A stretch of 46,279 bases of DNA from Bacteroidia bacterium (lineage in GTDB: Bacteria > Bacteroidota > Bacteroidia > Bacteroidales > Paludibacteraceae), in the NCBI GenBank assembly GCA_009929375.1, contig SAAO01000034.1:1-46279 (forward strand), written 5' to 3'. Within the stretch, counting starts at the first letter, position 1. Each line of letters starts with the position of its first letter. Both the position numbers and the translations under genes were made by a program. The notes under the pieces were generated by a model. It searched no databases and had not been told where the DNA came from. It saw nothing but the letters and a program-made list of their open reading frames with translations. Positions 8,554 through 17,027 of the stretch are shown one piece after another.

Positions 8554-9549
8554 TCAGGGCACTTCAACAGTATTCAGAATTTCAGTAATAATCTCGTCGG
8601 AAGTCATATTGTTGGCTTCAGCTTCGTAGCTCAATCCAATGCGGTGACGCATCACATCGTAGCATACAGCGCGAACATCTTCGGGAATCACATATCCGCG
8701 GCGTTTGATAAATGCATAAGCGCGGGCAGCCAGAGCCAGATTGATTGAAGCACGTGGCGAAGCTCCAAAGGCAATCATATCTTTCAGCGAATCAAGTCCG
8801 TAATCCTGTGGAAAACGGGTTGCAAATACGATGTCCACAATGTAGCGTTCAATCTTTTCGTCGATATACACCTGACGCACAATATCGCGGGCTGCAATAA
8901 TGTCTTTAGGATCGAGCACCGGCGTTACCTTGGGTTTTTCTTTGCTCAGATTCTGACGGATAATCAGTTTTTCCTCTTCTTTTTTCGGATAATTGATAAT
9001 CACTTTGAGCATAAAACGGTCAACCTGCGCTTCGGGAAGCGGGTAAGTACCTTCCTGTTCGATAGGGTTTTGTGTGGCAAGTACCAGGAATGGTTCTTCC
9101 AGTTTATAGGTGTTTTCACCTATGGTTACCTGACGTTCCTGCATGGCTTCGAGCAAAGCACTCTGTACTTTTGCTGGAGCACGGTTTATTTCGTCGGCCA
9201 GAATCAGATTTGCAAAGATCGGACCTTTTTTAATGCTGAATTCCTCTTTTTTCTGGCTGTAAATCATTGTTCCGATTACGTCGGCAGGTAAAAGGTCGGG
9301 CGTAAACTGAATACGGCTGAAATCGCAACGGATAAGATCGGAAAGCGTTTTGATAGCTAATGTTTTAGCAAGTCCCGGAACACCTTCGAGCAGAATATGA
9401 CCATCTGAAAGTAAACCAATCAGCAGAGATTCCACCAAATGTTTCTGTCCGATGATTACCTTATCCATGCCCATTACGAGTGCATCCACAAACGAACTTT
9501 GCTTTTCAATTCTTTCGTTAAGTTCTCTAATATCAACAGTTTGGTTCAT
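8554..9549 (-). CDS. moxR: MoxR-family AAA+ ATPase
   Basis: A 331-residue AAA+ ATPase. Walker A is GVPGLAKT at 56-63, Walker B ends in LILADEINR near 115-123, and the sensor region QNPIEQEGTYPLPEAQ follows. MoxR ATPases act as chaperones for partner proteins with VWA domains; this one leads an operon with DUF58, BatA and BatB. It is the first gene of the leftward operon, with a candidate promoter at 9587-9594. The length and motifs are those of an intact enzyme. Confidence 0.95.
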   Translation of the reverse strand: MNQTVDIRELNERIEKQSSFVDALVMGMDKVIIGQKHLVESLLIGLLSDGHILLEGVPGLAKTLAIKTLSDLIRCDFSRIQFTPDLLPADVIGTMIYSQKKEEFSIKKGPIFANLILADEINRAPAKVQSALLEAMQERQVTIGENTYKLEEPFLVLATQNPIEQEGTYPLPEAQVDRFMLKVIINYPKKEEEKLIIRQNLSKEKPKVTPVLDPKDIIAARDIVRQVYIDEKIERYIVDIVFATRFPQDYGLDSLKDMIAFGASPRASINLALAARAYAFIKRRGYVIPEDVRAVCYDVMRHRIGLSYEAEANNMTSDEIITEILNTVEVP

Positions 9550-9586
9550 ATTTTAAAAGATTAATTTTGATTCTGTTTTTGGAAAA

Positions 9587-9594
9587 CAAATATA
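9587..9594 (-). promoter_or_regulatory. candidate -7 box of the moxR-bat operon
   Basis: On the minus strand it reads TATATTTG, a match to the Bacteroidetes -7 consensus TAnnTTTG, about 38 bases before the moxR start codon. No clear TTG is seen at -33, so confidence is moderate. Confidence 0.5.
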
Positions 9595-9714
9595 GTGTTA
9601 TTTAAGGGTGTAAATTCGTGATTTAATATCTATTAACCTGAATTTAGATTATTATGGCAATCAGAGGTTTACATATAAAAAACTCTTCAGTTTTTTTCGA
9701 AAAATGACTAAAAA

Positions 9715-9751
9715 AAAGTTCTGCAACAATAAAAAATTGTGACAGAACTTT
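9715..9751 (-). terminator. rho-independent terminator after the HU-LysM gene
   Basis: Arms 9715-9730 and 9736-9751 pair in 14 of 16 positions (two adjacent mismatches), followed on the minus strand by a run of eight or nine T. It lies 36 bases after the stop of the HU-LysM gene and separates it from moxR. The rest of 9550-9786 holds the moxR promoter and nothing else I can see. Confidence 0.75.
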
Positions 9752-9786
9752 CAAATCATATGCTGATTATTGGTATGACATTCAGC

Positions 9787-11280
9787 TTACTTTTTACCAA
9801 CGTACAAATCGTGTAATTCGCGGGCTTTGCTCATAACTTTCGGATTTTGTGCATCCAGCAGTCGTGCATCCACTTTCGGAATTTTAATCAGCGTACCTAT
9901 CGGAATCATATCAGGATTTTTGATACGCTCCTTGTTGGCTTCGTAAATGTACACCCAGAAATCGCGTGTGCCATAATAGCGTTCGGAAATGCGTGTAAGG
10001 CGACTTCCTTCCACAATACGTTCTGAACCGATAAACTCTGTGTAAACACGCGGCTTGGTCAGCAGAATATCAAGGCTGTCGACAGGCGATACTGTTTTTT
10101 CAGGAGCAACAACCTTTGGTAAGGTGTCAACTTCGGGCAATTTCTGCGCAACAATTGTGTCGGGACTTACGACCAAAGTGTCAGGTTGCTCAGCGATAAA
10201 TATCGATTTGATGTTAAGACCGAAATCTTCAAGCGTGTTGGTTACTTTCTGGAATTGTTCACGCTGACTTTGATTCAGAACTTTATATTCGAACCAGCAA
10301 CTTATACAGCTTGAACTGAAATATACAGCAATGGCCGAACCAACCAAAACCAGTAATACAATAAGCAACCAAACCCAAACTCTTTTGAAAAACGGTTTGC
10401 GTTTTCGTGTTTTGGGAGCTACAGTTACAGGTGGTGTTGTATCGTTTGCTGCAGTTGTCTGAGGTTCAATTGTCTTTTCTGATTCTGTGTTTGTTGTCTG
10501 ACTGATAAGTTCAGTCTCAAGAGCCTCTTCCTGTTTTTCGAATATTTCAGTTGTTGGTTCAGAGGCAGTATTTACGGTTGGCTCAGCAACAGTTTCAACA
10601 ATTGCTTCTTCAGTATTTCTCTGCACTTCAACTTCCTGACTTTTTACAATCACATCCACATCTTCTTCCTCCTCAATATCTTCCTGAAGCTGAATATTCT
10701 GAGCCTCAGTGGCCATTTCATCGTCCTCGCTCAGAATTGCCTCGTCATCTTCATAAGTGTCTGACAGTACAATGTCTTCTTCCGTTTCTTCTTCCTCGTC
10801 CTCATCTTGCGAGGCTGCGTTGTGTACAGCCGAAAGTGACTGAATTTCAGAAAGAATATCTTTTATCTCATTTGCCTGCTCAGTGAAAATTCTTAACGGA
10901 TCGGGTAGTACATCAGTTTCTGGTTCAGGCATTTCTTCCTGTTCGGGTTCGTTATTTTCATCGAGTACAACAGGTTCCAAATGAGCATAAGGCTCGTTCA
11001 CAAGATCTTTCAGGCCTGCATCGGGAGTGAAGCTGACTTTGTTGTATCCTGCTAAAATGATTTCTTCTCCGGTTTGTACATTCACACTTTTGCGTGGTTC
11101 GTTCCACTGCAATTTGAAAGTACCGAGATTCTTTACCTTTACTTGCTCACCTGTAAGCAGACTGTCTTCAATGGTCGCAAAGAGCTGTTTGATAAAATCA
11201 TCAGCTGCTTTTTTCGAAATACCTGCTTTCAGAGACAGTAATTCGGCTATTTCCTGTGTTGAAATTTTATCCTTGCTCAT
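9787..11280 (-). CDS. HU domain-transmembrane-LysM fusion protein
   Basis: A 497-residue protein with three parts. Residues 1-95 form an HU/IHF-type DNA-binding domain (VKVKNLGTFKLQW, then the beta-arm region). Residues 105-290 are a very acidic, low-complexity linker. A basic patch RKRKPFFKR at 292-300 precedes one membrane span at 301-322, and a LysM-like domain follows at about 418-470 (VEGSRLTRISERYYGTRDFW ending IPIGTLIKIPKV). By the positive-inside rule the HU domain faces the cytoplasm and LysM the periplasm, where it would bind peptidoglycan. This suggests a tether between nucleoid and wall. The start overlaps the stop of the small HU gene (ATGA), so the two are translationally coupled. 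Not a frameshift fusion: the frame is continuous. Confidence 0.88.
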   Translation of the reverse strand: MSKDKISTQEIAELLSLKAGISKKAADDFIKQLFATIEDSLLTGEQVKVKNLGTFKLQWNEPRKSVNVQTGEEIILAGYNKVSFTPDAGLKDLVNEPYAHLEPVVLDENNEPEQEEMPEPETDVLPDPLRIFTEQANEIKDILSEIQSLSAVHNAASQDEDEEEETEEDIVLSDTYEDDEAILSEDDEMATEAQNIQLQEDIEEEEDVDVIVKSQEVEVQRNTEEAIVETVAEPTVNTASEPTTEIFEKQEEALETELISQTTNTESEKTIEPQTTAANDTTPPVTVAPKTRKRKPFFKRVWVWLLIVLLVLVGSAIAVYFSSSCISCWFEYKVLNQSQREQFQKVTNTLEDFGLNIKSIFIAEQPDTLVVSPDTIVAQKLPEVDTLPKVVAPEKTVSPVDSLDILLTKPRVYTEFIGSERIVEGSRLTRISERYYGTRDFWVYIYEANKERIKNPDMIPIGTLIKIPKVDARLLDAQNPKVMSKARELHDLYVGKK

Positions 11281-11564
11281 GATTCCGATTTTTCATTTAT
11301 TTTTTCTTTCAACACATTGCTTTGTCTGAAGTTTACCACCAGTTTGGGTGGAATAAGTGTCCGTATTTGTGTGGCAGGATGTACCGAGAGTCTTTCTTCA
11401 CGTTTTCGAACTTCAAAATTTCCAAAACTCTGAAATCCTATGGTTTTACCCTGTGCAAGTTCCTCTGTCATTACGCTTACGGTAGCTTCGAGCAATTCTT
11501 CGGTCTGTGCGCGCGACTGACCTGTCTGAGCCGATAATGCAGCTATTAGTTCCTTGTAGTTCAT
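11277..11564 (-). CDS. small HU-family DNA-binding protein
   Basis: A 95-residue HU/IHF-like protein. It has the dimerisation helices (MNYKELIAALSAQTG...), GFQSFGNFEVRKREER, the start of the beta arm, and a C-terminal helix. HU proteins bend and compact DNA as dimers. Because its stop overlaps the start of the HU-LysM gene by four bases, the two are made together, which makes a heterodimer of soluble and membrane-bound HU subunits plausible. Compared with classical HU the arm region (SVHPATQIRTLIPPKLVVNFRQS) is shorter and divergent. Confidence 0.9.
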   Translation of the reverse strand: MNYKELIAALSAQTGQSRAQTEELLEATVSVMTEELAQGKTIGFQSFGNFEVRKREERLSVHPATQIRTLIPPKLVVNFRQSNVLKEKINEKSES

Positions 11565-11575
11565 ATTATTTCGTG

Positions 11576-11687
11576 TTGTTTGACTGTCTGATTGCTGAGT
11601 TATGTTGCTGAATAGTTGTTTGTCTGGCTTATTGGTTAATCGGTTAATTAGTTGATTTGTAAATCAGTTGATTAGTTCACTGTCAAT
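11576..11687. repeat. degenerate octamer tandem repeat upstream of the HU genes
   Basis: Fourteen consecutive 8-base steps are recognisable. The last ones are the clearest: TTGGTTAA, TCGGTTAA, TTAGTTGA, TTTGTAAA, TCAGTTGA, TTAGTTCA. After 11687 the pattern passes into short inverted words (CAATTGTCAA and similar) up to about 11718. It fills the space between rimO and the small HU gene. The period is 8, as at 8461 and 44211, but the unit is different. Confidence 0.7.
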
Positions 11688-11722
11688 TATCAATTGTCAA
11701 CTGTACATTGTCAATTGTCTAT

Positions 11723-13030
11723 CTATTTCCCGTATAAATCAAATTCAGCAGCGCTTACTATTTCAGCTATATAAAATTCTCCGATTTTAACTCCTTCGGT
11801 ATCAGCCGGAATCAGCACTTCCGGATCCACTTCGGGTGAGTCGAATTCGCTGCGTCCTACAAAATTATCACCTTCGAGTCTGTCAATCATTACTTTGAGT
11901 TTTTGTCCCACTTTGTTTTGATTCAGTTCGGCCGAAATATTCTGTTGCAACGCCATAATGTCGTTCAAACGTTCCTGTTTTACTTCTTCGGGAATGTTAT
12001 CTTCGTATTTTTCGTAAGCATGCGTACCTTCTTCGTTCGAATAAGCAAACGCGCCCAAACGATCGAAACGTGCAAACTTCATAAATTCCTTCATTTCCTC
12101 AATATCCTGCTCGGTTTCGCCGGGATGACCTACCAACATGGTTGTGCGCAGGTGAATGCCCGGAACTTCCTCGCGAATACGACGAATCAGTTCGTAAGTT
12201 TGTTCTTTGGTGATATTACGACGCATGATTTTCAGCATGTTGTCGCTGATATGTTGCAGGGCAATGTCGAGATATTTGCACACATTGTCGCGCTCGCGCA
12301 TTACACGCAGAATGTCATACGGAAATTGTGCCGGATAAGCATAATGCAAACGAATCCATTCTACGCCGGGAATGTCCGAAAGACGTTCCACCAGTTCAGG
12401 TAGTTTCAGCGCTTTGTATTTGTCGAGACCGTACGACGATAAATCCTGTGCAATAAGGTGAAATTCCTTTACGCCTTTTGCTACCAGATTACGCACTTCC
12501 TCCTCAATATCCTCCATTTTCCGCGAACGGTGACGACCGGTAATCAACGGAATGGCGCAGTACGAACACATGCGGTTACAACCTTCTGAAATTTTGATAT
12601 AGGCATAATGCCCCGGAGTCGTAAGCGATCGTTCGTTGCGCAGGTCGGCACGAAATTCCTGACCAAGATCAGTCAGTATATTGGTATAGTTGAATTTGCC
12701 GTAATACTTGTCGACTTCGGGTATTTCGGCTTCCAGTTCTTTCTGATAACGTTCGGACAGGCAGCCCATCACGAACAATTTGTCTGTTTTGTTTTTCTTT
12801 TTGCGATCGGCAAACTGCAAAATGGTGTTGATGCTTTCTTCTTTAGCATCGCCAATAAATCCGCAGGTGTTGATAATTACAATTTCACCATCGGGTTTTT
12901 CAGCATCATGGCGGACTTTATATCCCAACGCATCGAACTGACGCATAAGTAATTCCGAGTCGACCAGGTTTTTCGAACAACCCAGTGTAACCACATCTAC
13001 AGTTCCTTTTATGTCTTTTTTCTTTGCCAA
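11723..13030 (-). CDS. rimO: ribosomal protein S12 methylthiotransferase RimO
   Basis: A 435-residue radical-SAM enzyme that adds a methylthio group to an Asp of ribosomal protein S12. The N-terminal UPF0004 domain has Cys18 (TLGCSKN), Cys56 (NTCGF) and Cys90 (MGCLSERY), ligands of one Fe-S cluster. The radical-SAM motif CNRMCSYC gives Cys151, Cys155 and Cys158. A TRAM domain ends the protein (KVMIDRLEGDNFVGRSEFDSPEVD). RimO rather than MiaB is indicated by GCSKNLVDSE and by SDNMLKIMRRN. The start codon is TTG at 13030 (TTG GCA AAG AAA AAA); no in-frame ATG lies between it and Cys18. Confidence 0.94.
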   Translation of the reverse strand: MAKKKDIKGTVDVVTLGCSKNLVDSELLMRQFDALGYKVRHDAEKPDGEIVIINTCGFIGDAKEESINTILQFADRKKKNKTDKLFVMGCLSERYQKELEAEIPEVDKYYGKFNYTNILTDLGQEFRADLRNERSLTTPGHYAYIKISEGCNRMCSYCAIPLITGRHRSRKMEDIEEEVRNLVAKGVKEFHLIAQDLSSYGLDKYKALKLPELVERLSDIPGVEWIRLHYAYPAQFPYDILRVMRERDNVCKYLDIALQHISDNMLKIMRRNITKEQTYELIRRIREEVPGIHLRTTMLVGHPGETEQDIEEMKEFMKFARFDRLGAFAYSNEEGTHAYEKYEDNIPEEVKQERLNDIMALQQNISAELNQNKVGQKLKVMIDRLEGDNFVGRSEFDSPEVDPEVLIPADTEGVKIGEFYIAEIVSAAEFDLYGK

Positions 13031-13066
13031 GTTATTTATATTGTTTTTTTGAAAATAAAACTATTA

Positions 13067-13104
13067 AATTGTAAATAGTAATTGATAAAATTGTAAATAA
13101 ATTG
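13067..13104. repeat. AT-rich word repeat upstream of rimO
   Basis: The block 13067-13089 reads AATTGTAAATAG, then TAATTGATAAA, and the words TTGTAAATA and ATTG recur at once. Almost the same block, with one base more, stands at 44330-44353 upstream of the THUMP methyltransferase. Shorter relatives lie at 41949-41966 and 5510-5522. Confidence 0.6.
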
Positions 13105-13110
13105 TCTCAA

Positions 13111-15114
13111 CTACAGGCTTGTGATTTTCATTGCAAAACCACCTCCCTGAGCCATTTGAATAGTCAGTTTGCGGTTTGCGGGAATGTCAATCACTTCTTT
13201 TTTATAATCGCGGGCCACACGATTTGCATTGATACCATCGCGGAATATTTCAGCTTTGAAATTTCCGTTGCCCAGAAAACTCAAATCGAGTTCAAGTGAG
13301 CGTTTATCCCAGTTTGTCATTGAGCCAACGTACCACTCGTTTCCTTTGCGGCGGGCAATGGTTACATATTTGGCAATTTCTCCATTCATAGCCACTGTTT
13401 CGTCCCATGTGGTGGGAATTTTAGCAATAAACTCAGTGCATTCTTTCTCAGCTATATAGTTCGACGGATTGTCGCAAAGCATATTCAGTGGCGATTCGAA
13501 AATGACATATTCAGCCAGCTGACGACAACGTGTTCCCTGACTCATGGCTTCGTTCCAAACCGGACGATAATTGTTTTTGGTGGCATTTCGCATAGCTCCC
13601 TGCGTATAATCCAATGGTCCGGCAACCTGACGAATAAACGGAAGAATTACATCATAAGTTACCTGATCAACTGAAGACGGAGCCCATTTCATTTGTTCAA
13701 GTCCGTAAACGCCCTCGAAGTTTATTATGTTTGGATAAGTGCGTTGCAATCCAGCCGGTTTGTAAGTTCCGTGAAAGTCGATCAGCAATTTGTATTTGGC
13801 TGCAATTTTTGCAGCACGATGCTGAAAATCGACCATCAACTGGTCGTCGCGATCCATAAAATCCACTTTAAAGCCTTTTATTCCCATTTCGGAATAATGC
13901 TTACACACCCTTTCTACGTCAGCATTGAACGAATTATAGCCAGCCCACAAAATTAGTGACACATTACGCGTTTTTGCATATGCCACAAGTTCTTTCAGGT
14001 CAATTTCCGGCACAATCTGAAATAAATCCATTTTCCTTGCCACAGCCCAGCCTTCGTCCAGAATCACATATTCAATTCCGTGTTCCGATGCAAAATCAAT
14101 ATAATATTTGTAAGTGTCGTTGTTTACACCCGATTCAAAATCAACGCCATATACATTAAAGTCGTTCCACCAGTCCCATGCCACTTTCCCCGGCTTAATC
14201 CACGAAAGATCGCTCAGTTGGGTCGGGGTTGCAAGTTTGTAAACCATGTCGCTGTTTGCCAGTTCATAATCGTTTGCTGCTACCACCACTGCACGCCATG
14301 GGAATGCTGTTTTTCCGGCACATTTGGCAATGAATTTTTCGCGTGTCTGAACCAGTTCGTGATGCATGGCACCACCACCTTTTTTCATTTCTTTCGGATA
14401 AGTGGCAAATACGCCTTTCAACGAATTTGATCCATCATTGTTGTTCAGGTACATGCCCGGATAATTCAGCAGGTCGGCTTCAAGAATACAAACTTTTTTG
14501 CCTTTAGCTGCTTCCACTACCATTGGCGACATTGCAAGGCGGTGTTTATTCCATTCCGAAAGATTGAAATGCTCGTAATGACTCTCGTGTGAATTTGCAA
14601 ATTGTTTTTCGAAAGAACTGTCTTTTCCGTTCCAGTTGTTCGAAAATGCAGCATACACTTTATAGTTATCAGCAAAGTTGAATGTAGCCTGTTCGTTTTC
14701 CACTTCGAACGGAGTTTTCATATCGGTACTGAACCGGTAAGCTACTCCATCGTCGTAAGCTCTGAAAATTACACTGAAATTTCCTTTGAAAAGCAGTGTG
14801 AGTTCGTTATAATGATCTGCAACCTTGTTTTTCTTATATATTACTGCATCGAAACTTGTATTGACGGCTTTCTTTACTGATTTAAGCAATTTTGGTTTCT
14901 GTCCGAGTACACGGCCGTCGGCAAGCTGCAATGAGACAGGTGATTTGTCTAGCATCAAATCGGCTTCGTGAAGCACACGGTATTCAATTTTATCGCCAAT
15001 ACTGATTTCTGCTTTCAGTTTTCCGTTAGGTGAAACTACTGTAAGCGTTTTCTGTGCTGTGGCCAGGCCTGTAAAAATCAAAAGAAGACTTAAGGTAAAA
15101 AGCAATTTTTTCAT
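13111..15114 (-). CDS. GH97 glycosidase, probably the retaining alpha-galactosidase type
   Basis: A 667-residue secreted enzyme. The frame opens at 15231, but ATG at 15114 starts the signal peptide (MKKLLFTLSLLLIFTGLATA), so I use it. The order is an N-terminal beta-sandwich (about 22-290), a (beta/alpha)8 barrel (about 300-560) with ILDEGWA and KVDFMDRDD, then a C-terminal beta domain. GH97 contains inverting glucosidases (SusB) and retaining alpha-galactosidases. Asp418 in KVDFMDRDD and Glu473 in GLEQ, together with HGTYKP where the inverting group has a catalytic Glu, fit the retaining type; this relies on remembered work on a Bacteroides homologue. It is single, without a SusC/SusD pair, and sits between two housekeeping genes, ftsY and rimO. 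Confidence 0.9.
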   Translation of the reverse strand: MKKLLFTLSLLLIFTGLATAQKTLTVVSPNGKLKAEISIGDKIEYRVLHEADLMLDKSPVSLQLADGRVLGQKPKLLKSVKKAVNTSFDAVIYKKNKVADHYNELTLLFKGNFSVIFRAYDDGVAYRFSTDMKTPFEVENEQATFNFADNYKVYAAFSNNWNGKDSSFEKQFANSHESHYEHFNLSEWNKHRLAMSPMVVEAAKGKKVCILEADLLNYPGMYLNNNDGSNSLKGVFATYPKEMKKGGGAMHHELVQTREKFIAKCAGKTAFPWRAVVVAANDYELANSDMVYKLATPTQLSDLSWIKPGKVAWDWWNDFNVYGVDFESGVNNDTYKYYIDFASEHGIEYVILDEGWAVARKMDLFQIVPEIDLKELVAYAKTRNVSLILWAGYNSFNADVERVCKHYSEMGIKGFKVDFMDRDDQLMVDFQHRAAKIAAKYKLLIDFHGTYKPAGLQRTYPNIINFEGVYGLEQMKWAPSSVDQVTYDVILPFIRQVAGPLDYTQGAMRNATKNNYRPVWNEAMSQGTRCRQLAEYVIFESPLNMLCDNPSNYIAEKECTEFIAKIPTTWDETVAMNGEIAKYVTIARRKGNEWYVGSMTNWDKRSLELDLSFLGNGNFKAEIFRDGINANRVARDYKKEVIDIPANRKLTIQMAQGGGFAMKITSL

Positions 15115-15166
15115 GATAATTGTCTGCGTATTGTTGTTGGTTGTTATTTTCAATTTCTCAGTGAAA

Positions 15167-16117
15167 TCAACTAAACAGTGAATCCACAAATTCTTTACGG
15201 TCAAAAACCTGGAGATGCTCCATGCCTTCACCCAAACCGATATATTTTACAGGTATTTTAAACTGATCGGAAATGCCAATAACAACGCCACCTTTGGCTG
15301 TTCCATCGAGTTTGGTTACAGCAAGAGCATTTACATCAGTAGCTTTGGTAAATTGCTTGGCCTGCTCGAAAGCATTTTGTCCGGTCGAACCATCGAGTAC
15401 AAGAAGTACTTCGTGGGGAGCGTCAGGGACAATTTTTTGCATTACATTTTTGATTTTTGTAAGCTCGTTCATCAAATTTACCTTGTTGTGAAGTCGGCCT
15501 GCAGTGTCAATAATGACCACATCTGCATTATTGGCTTTGGCTGAAGCCACTGTGTCATAAGCTACAGAAGCCGGGTCAGAGCCCATTTTCTGCCTGATAA
15601 CGGGAACTCCTGTGCGCTCGCCCCAGATCACAAGCTGATCGACAGCGGCTGCACGGAAAGTGTCGGCAGCTCCGAGATAGACTTTTTTACCGGCTTTTGT
15701 AAACTGATGCGCCAGTTTTCCGATAGTGGTTGTTTTTCCAACTCCGTTGACACCTACCACCATAATCACATAAGGGGTAGTTGGCAGCGGACTATCGAAG
15801 TCCATAGGCATGTCCGGATTGTTTTCCGACAGAAGGCCTGCAATTTCATCTTTCAGAATGTTGTTAAGCTCCGAAGTGCCTACATATTTATCGCGGGCTA
15901 CGCGTTTTTCGATACGTTCGATTATGCGCAGGGTGGTTTCCACGCCCACATCCGAAGTAATAAGCACTTCTTCGAGGTTGTCGAGCACTTCGTCGTCAAC
16001 TTTCGATTTTCCTGCAACGGCGCGGGTTATTTTTGAAAAAACACTTTCCTTGGTCTTGGCAAGGCCCTCGTCGAGCGTTTCCTTTTTTGCTTTATTGAAA
16101 AAATCAAATATTCCCAT
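15167..16117 (-). CDS. ftsY: signal recognition particle receptor FtsY
   Basis: A 316-residue SRP-GTPase that docks ribosome-SRP complexes at the inner membrane. It has the NG domain only: the N helical bundle, then GVNGVGKTTT (G1), DTFRAAAVDQL, IIDTAGRLHNK (G3), TKLDGTAKGG (G4) and a GLGEGMEHLQVFD end. The long acidic A domain of enterobacterial FtsY is missing, as is usual in Bacteroidetes. It follows the DUF4295/L33/L28 genes in the same direction but has its own candidate promoter. Confidence 0.96.
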   Translation of the reverse strand: MGIFDFFNKAKKETLDEGLAKTKESVFSKITRAVAGKSKVDDEVLDNLEEVLITSDVGVETTLRIIERIEKRVARDKYVGTSELNNILKDEIAGLLSENNPDMPMDFDSPLPTTPYVIMVVGVNGVGKTTTIGKLAHQFTKAGKKVYLGAADTFRAAAVDQLVIWGERTGVPVIRQKMGSDPASVAYDTVASAKANNADVVIIDTAGRLHNKVNLMNELTKIKNVMQKIVPDAPHEVLLVLDGSTGQNAFEQAKQFTKATDVNALAVTKLDGTAKGGVVIGISDQFKIPVKYIGLGEGMEHLQVFDRKEFVDSLFS

Positions 16118-16217
16118 GAGTAAATTTTAAATTGATTTTCAGAAAAATGACATCAAATGCCGGAGTGCGCACTTCAGAAATTCTGGTCAATAATATGCGC
16201 TAAAATAATATGAATTA

Positions 16218-16250
16218 CAAAATTAAGTCTTTTTTTTGACTATACCGCAA
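16218..16250 (-). promoter_or_regulatory. candidate promoter of ftsY
   Basis: On the minus strand a TTG (16248-16250) is followed 22 bases later by TAATTTTG (16218-16225), which fits TTG / TAnnTTTG. Transcription would start about 95 bases before the ftsY start codon. The remaining bases between ftsY and DUF4295 hold the terminator at 16258-16281. Confidence 0.5.
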
Positions 16251-16257
16251 AAAAAAT

Positions 16258-16281
16258 CCCCTCATTTCGCGAAATGAGAGG
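16258..16281 (-). terminator. terminator after the L28-L33-DUF4295 genes
   Basis: CTCATTTCG and CGAAATGAG (16261-16278) form a perfect 18-bp palindrome extended by C/G pairs. On the minus strand it is followed by a run of eight T. It lies 25 bases after the DUF4295 stop codon. Confidence 0.8.
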
Positions 16282-16306
16282 ATTCTTCTTCAATAAGTGA
16301 TATATC

Positions 16307-16459
16307 TTACTTTGCAAGATGCTCTTTTACTTTATCGTTGTGTACGATTTCTTCCTGAAAAATGTACGCGCCGGTTTTGGGTGATTTTACCATTTTAATC
16401 ACCTTTGCGTACGAACGTCCTTCTCCGCTCTGGAGTGATGCAACCGCTTTCTTTGCCAT
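16307..16459 (-). CDS. DUF4295 small basic protein
   Basis: A 50-residue basic protein starting MAKKAVASLQSGEGRSYAKV and ending HNDKVKEHLAK. It matches the DUF4295 family, short proteins found just behind L33 in Bacteroidetes. They are thought to be linked to the ribosome because of this fixed position and the high Lys content, but a role is not shown. The gene starts 10 bases after the rpmG stop codon and ends before the terminator at 16258, so L28, L33 and DUF4295 form one unit. Confidence 0.9.
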   Translation of the reverse strand: MAKKAVASLQSGEGRSYAKVIKMVKSPKTGAYIFQEEIVHNDKVKEHLAK

Positions 16460-16469
16460 GATTCAGATA

Positions 16470-16658
16470 TTATTTAATTTCTTTGTGTACTGTTACTTTT
16501 TTCAAGATGGGGTTGTATTTTTTCAACTCCATACGTCCCGGTGTGTTTTTTCTGTTTTTCACAGTGATATAACGTGAAGTGCCGGGCATTCCGCTTTCTT
16601 TATGCTCTGTGCATTCCAGGATTACCTGTACTCTTGCTTCTTTACTCTTTTTAGCCAT
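16470..16658 (-). CDS. rpmG: 50S ribosomal protein L33
   Basis: A 62-residue protein with the L33 pattern: [12 protein letters not shown], then [27 protein letters not shown]. It is the zinc-free (C-minus) form: the CxxC pairs of the zinc-binding form are missing (one Cys, and KYNP instead of KYCP). It lies between L28 and DUF4295 with gaps of 18 and 10 bases. Confidence 0.96.
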   Translation of the reverse strand: MAKKSKEARVQVILECTEHKESGMPGTSRYITVKNRKNTPGRMELKKYNPILKKVTVHKEIK

Positions 16659-16676
16659 GATAAATTTTCTCCTTAA

Positions 16677-16916
16677 TTATGCGTATAAAAAACCTTTATC
16701 AGCAGCTTTCTTGATGGCTGCATCCAAACCAATTTTATTAATGGTACGTAAACCTGCAGCTGAAATTTTCAGGCTAATCCACATATCCTGTTCTACCCAA
16801 TAGAACTTTTTGCTGAACAAGTTCACCTCAAACGTTCTTTTGGTGCGACGTTTCGAGTGAGAAACATTGTTTCCTACCATTGCTTTTTTTCCGGTGATCT
16901 GACAAACTTTTGACAT
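16677..16916 (-). CDS. rpmB: 50S ribosomal protein L28
   Basis: A 79-residue protein with the L28 pattern: [25 protein letters not shown] and the C-terminal [13 protein letters not shown]. Only one Cys remains near the N-terminus, so it lacks the full zinc-binding set of some L28 forms. It is the first gene of the L28-L33-DUF4295 unit and follows a very good promoter. Confidence 0.96.
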   Translation of the reverse strand: MSKVCQITGKKAMVGNNVSHSKRRTKRTFEVNLFSKKFYWVEQDMWISLKISAAGLRTINKIGLDAAIKKAADKGFLYA

Positions 16917-16961
16917 TTCAATATCTTTTTATTAATTACATTTTTTCTCAAAAACAGTGCG

Positions 16962-16991
16962 CAAAATTACAATAATTATTTTGAACATCAA
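16962..16991 (-). promoter_or_regulatory. promoter of the L28-L33-DUF4295 unit
   Basis: On the minus strand TTTG (TTG at 16989-16991), then 19 bases, then TAATTTTG (16962-16969). Both boxes and the spacing fit the Bacteroidetes promoter. The start codon of rpmB is 46 bases beyond the -7 box. Confidence 0.75.
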
Positions 16992-17027
16992 AGCTTTTCG
17001 GGGATTTATTTCGAGAATTTTCCCTTT

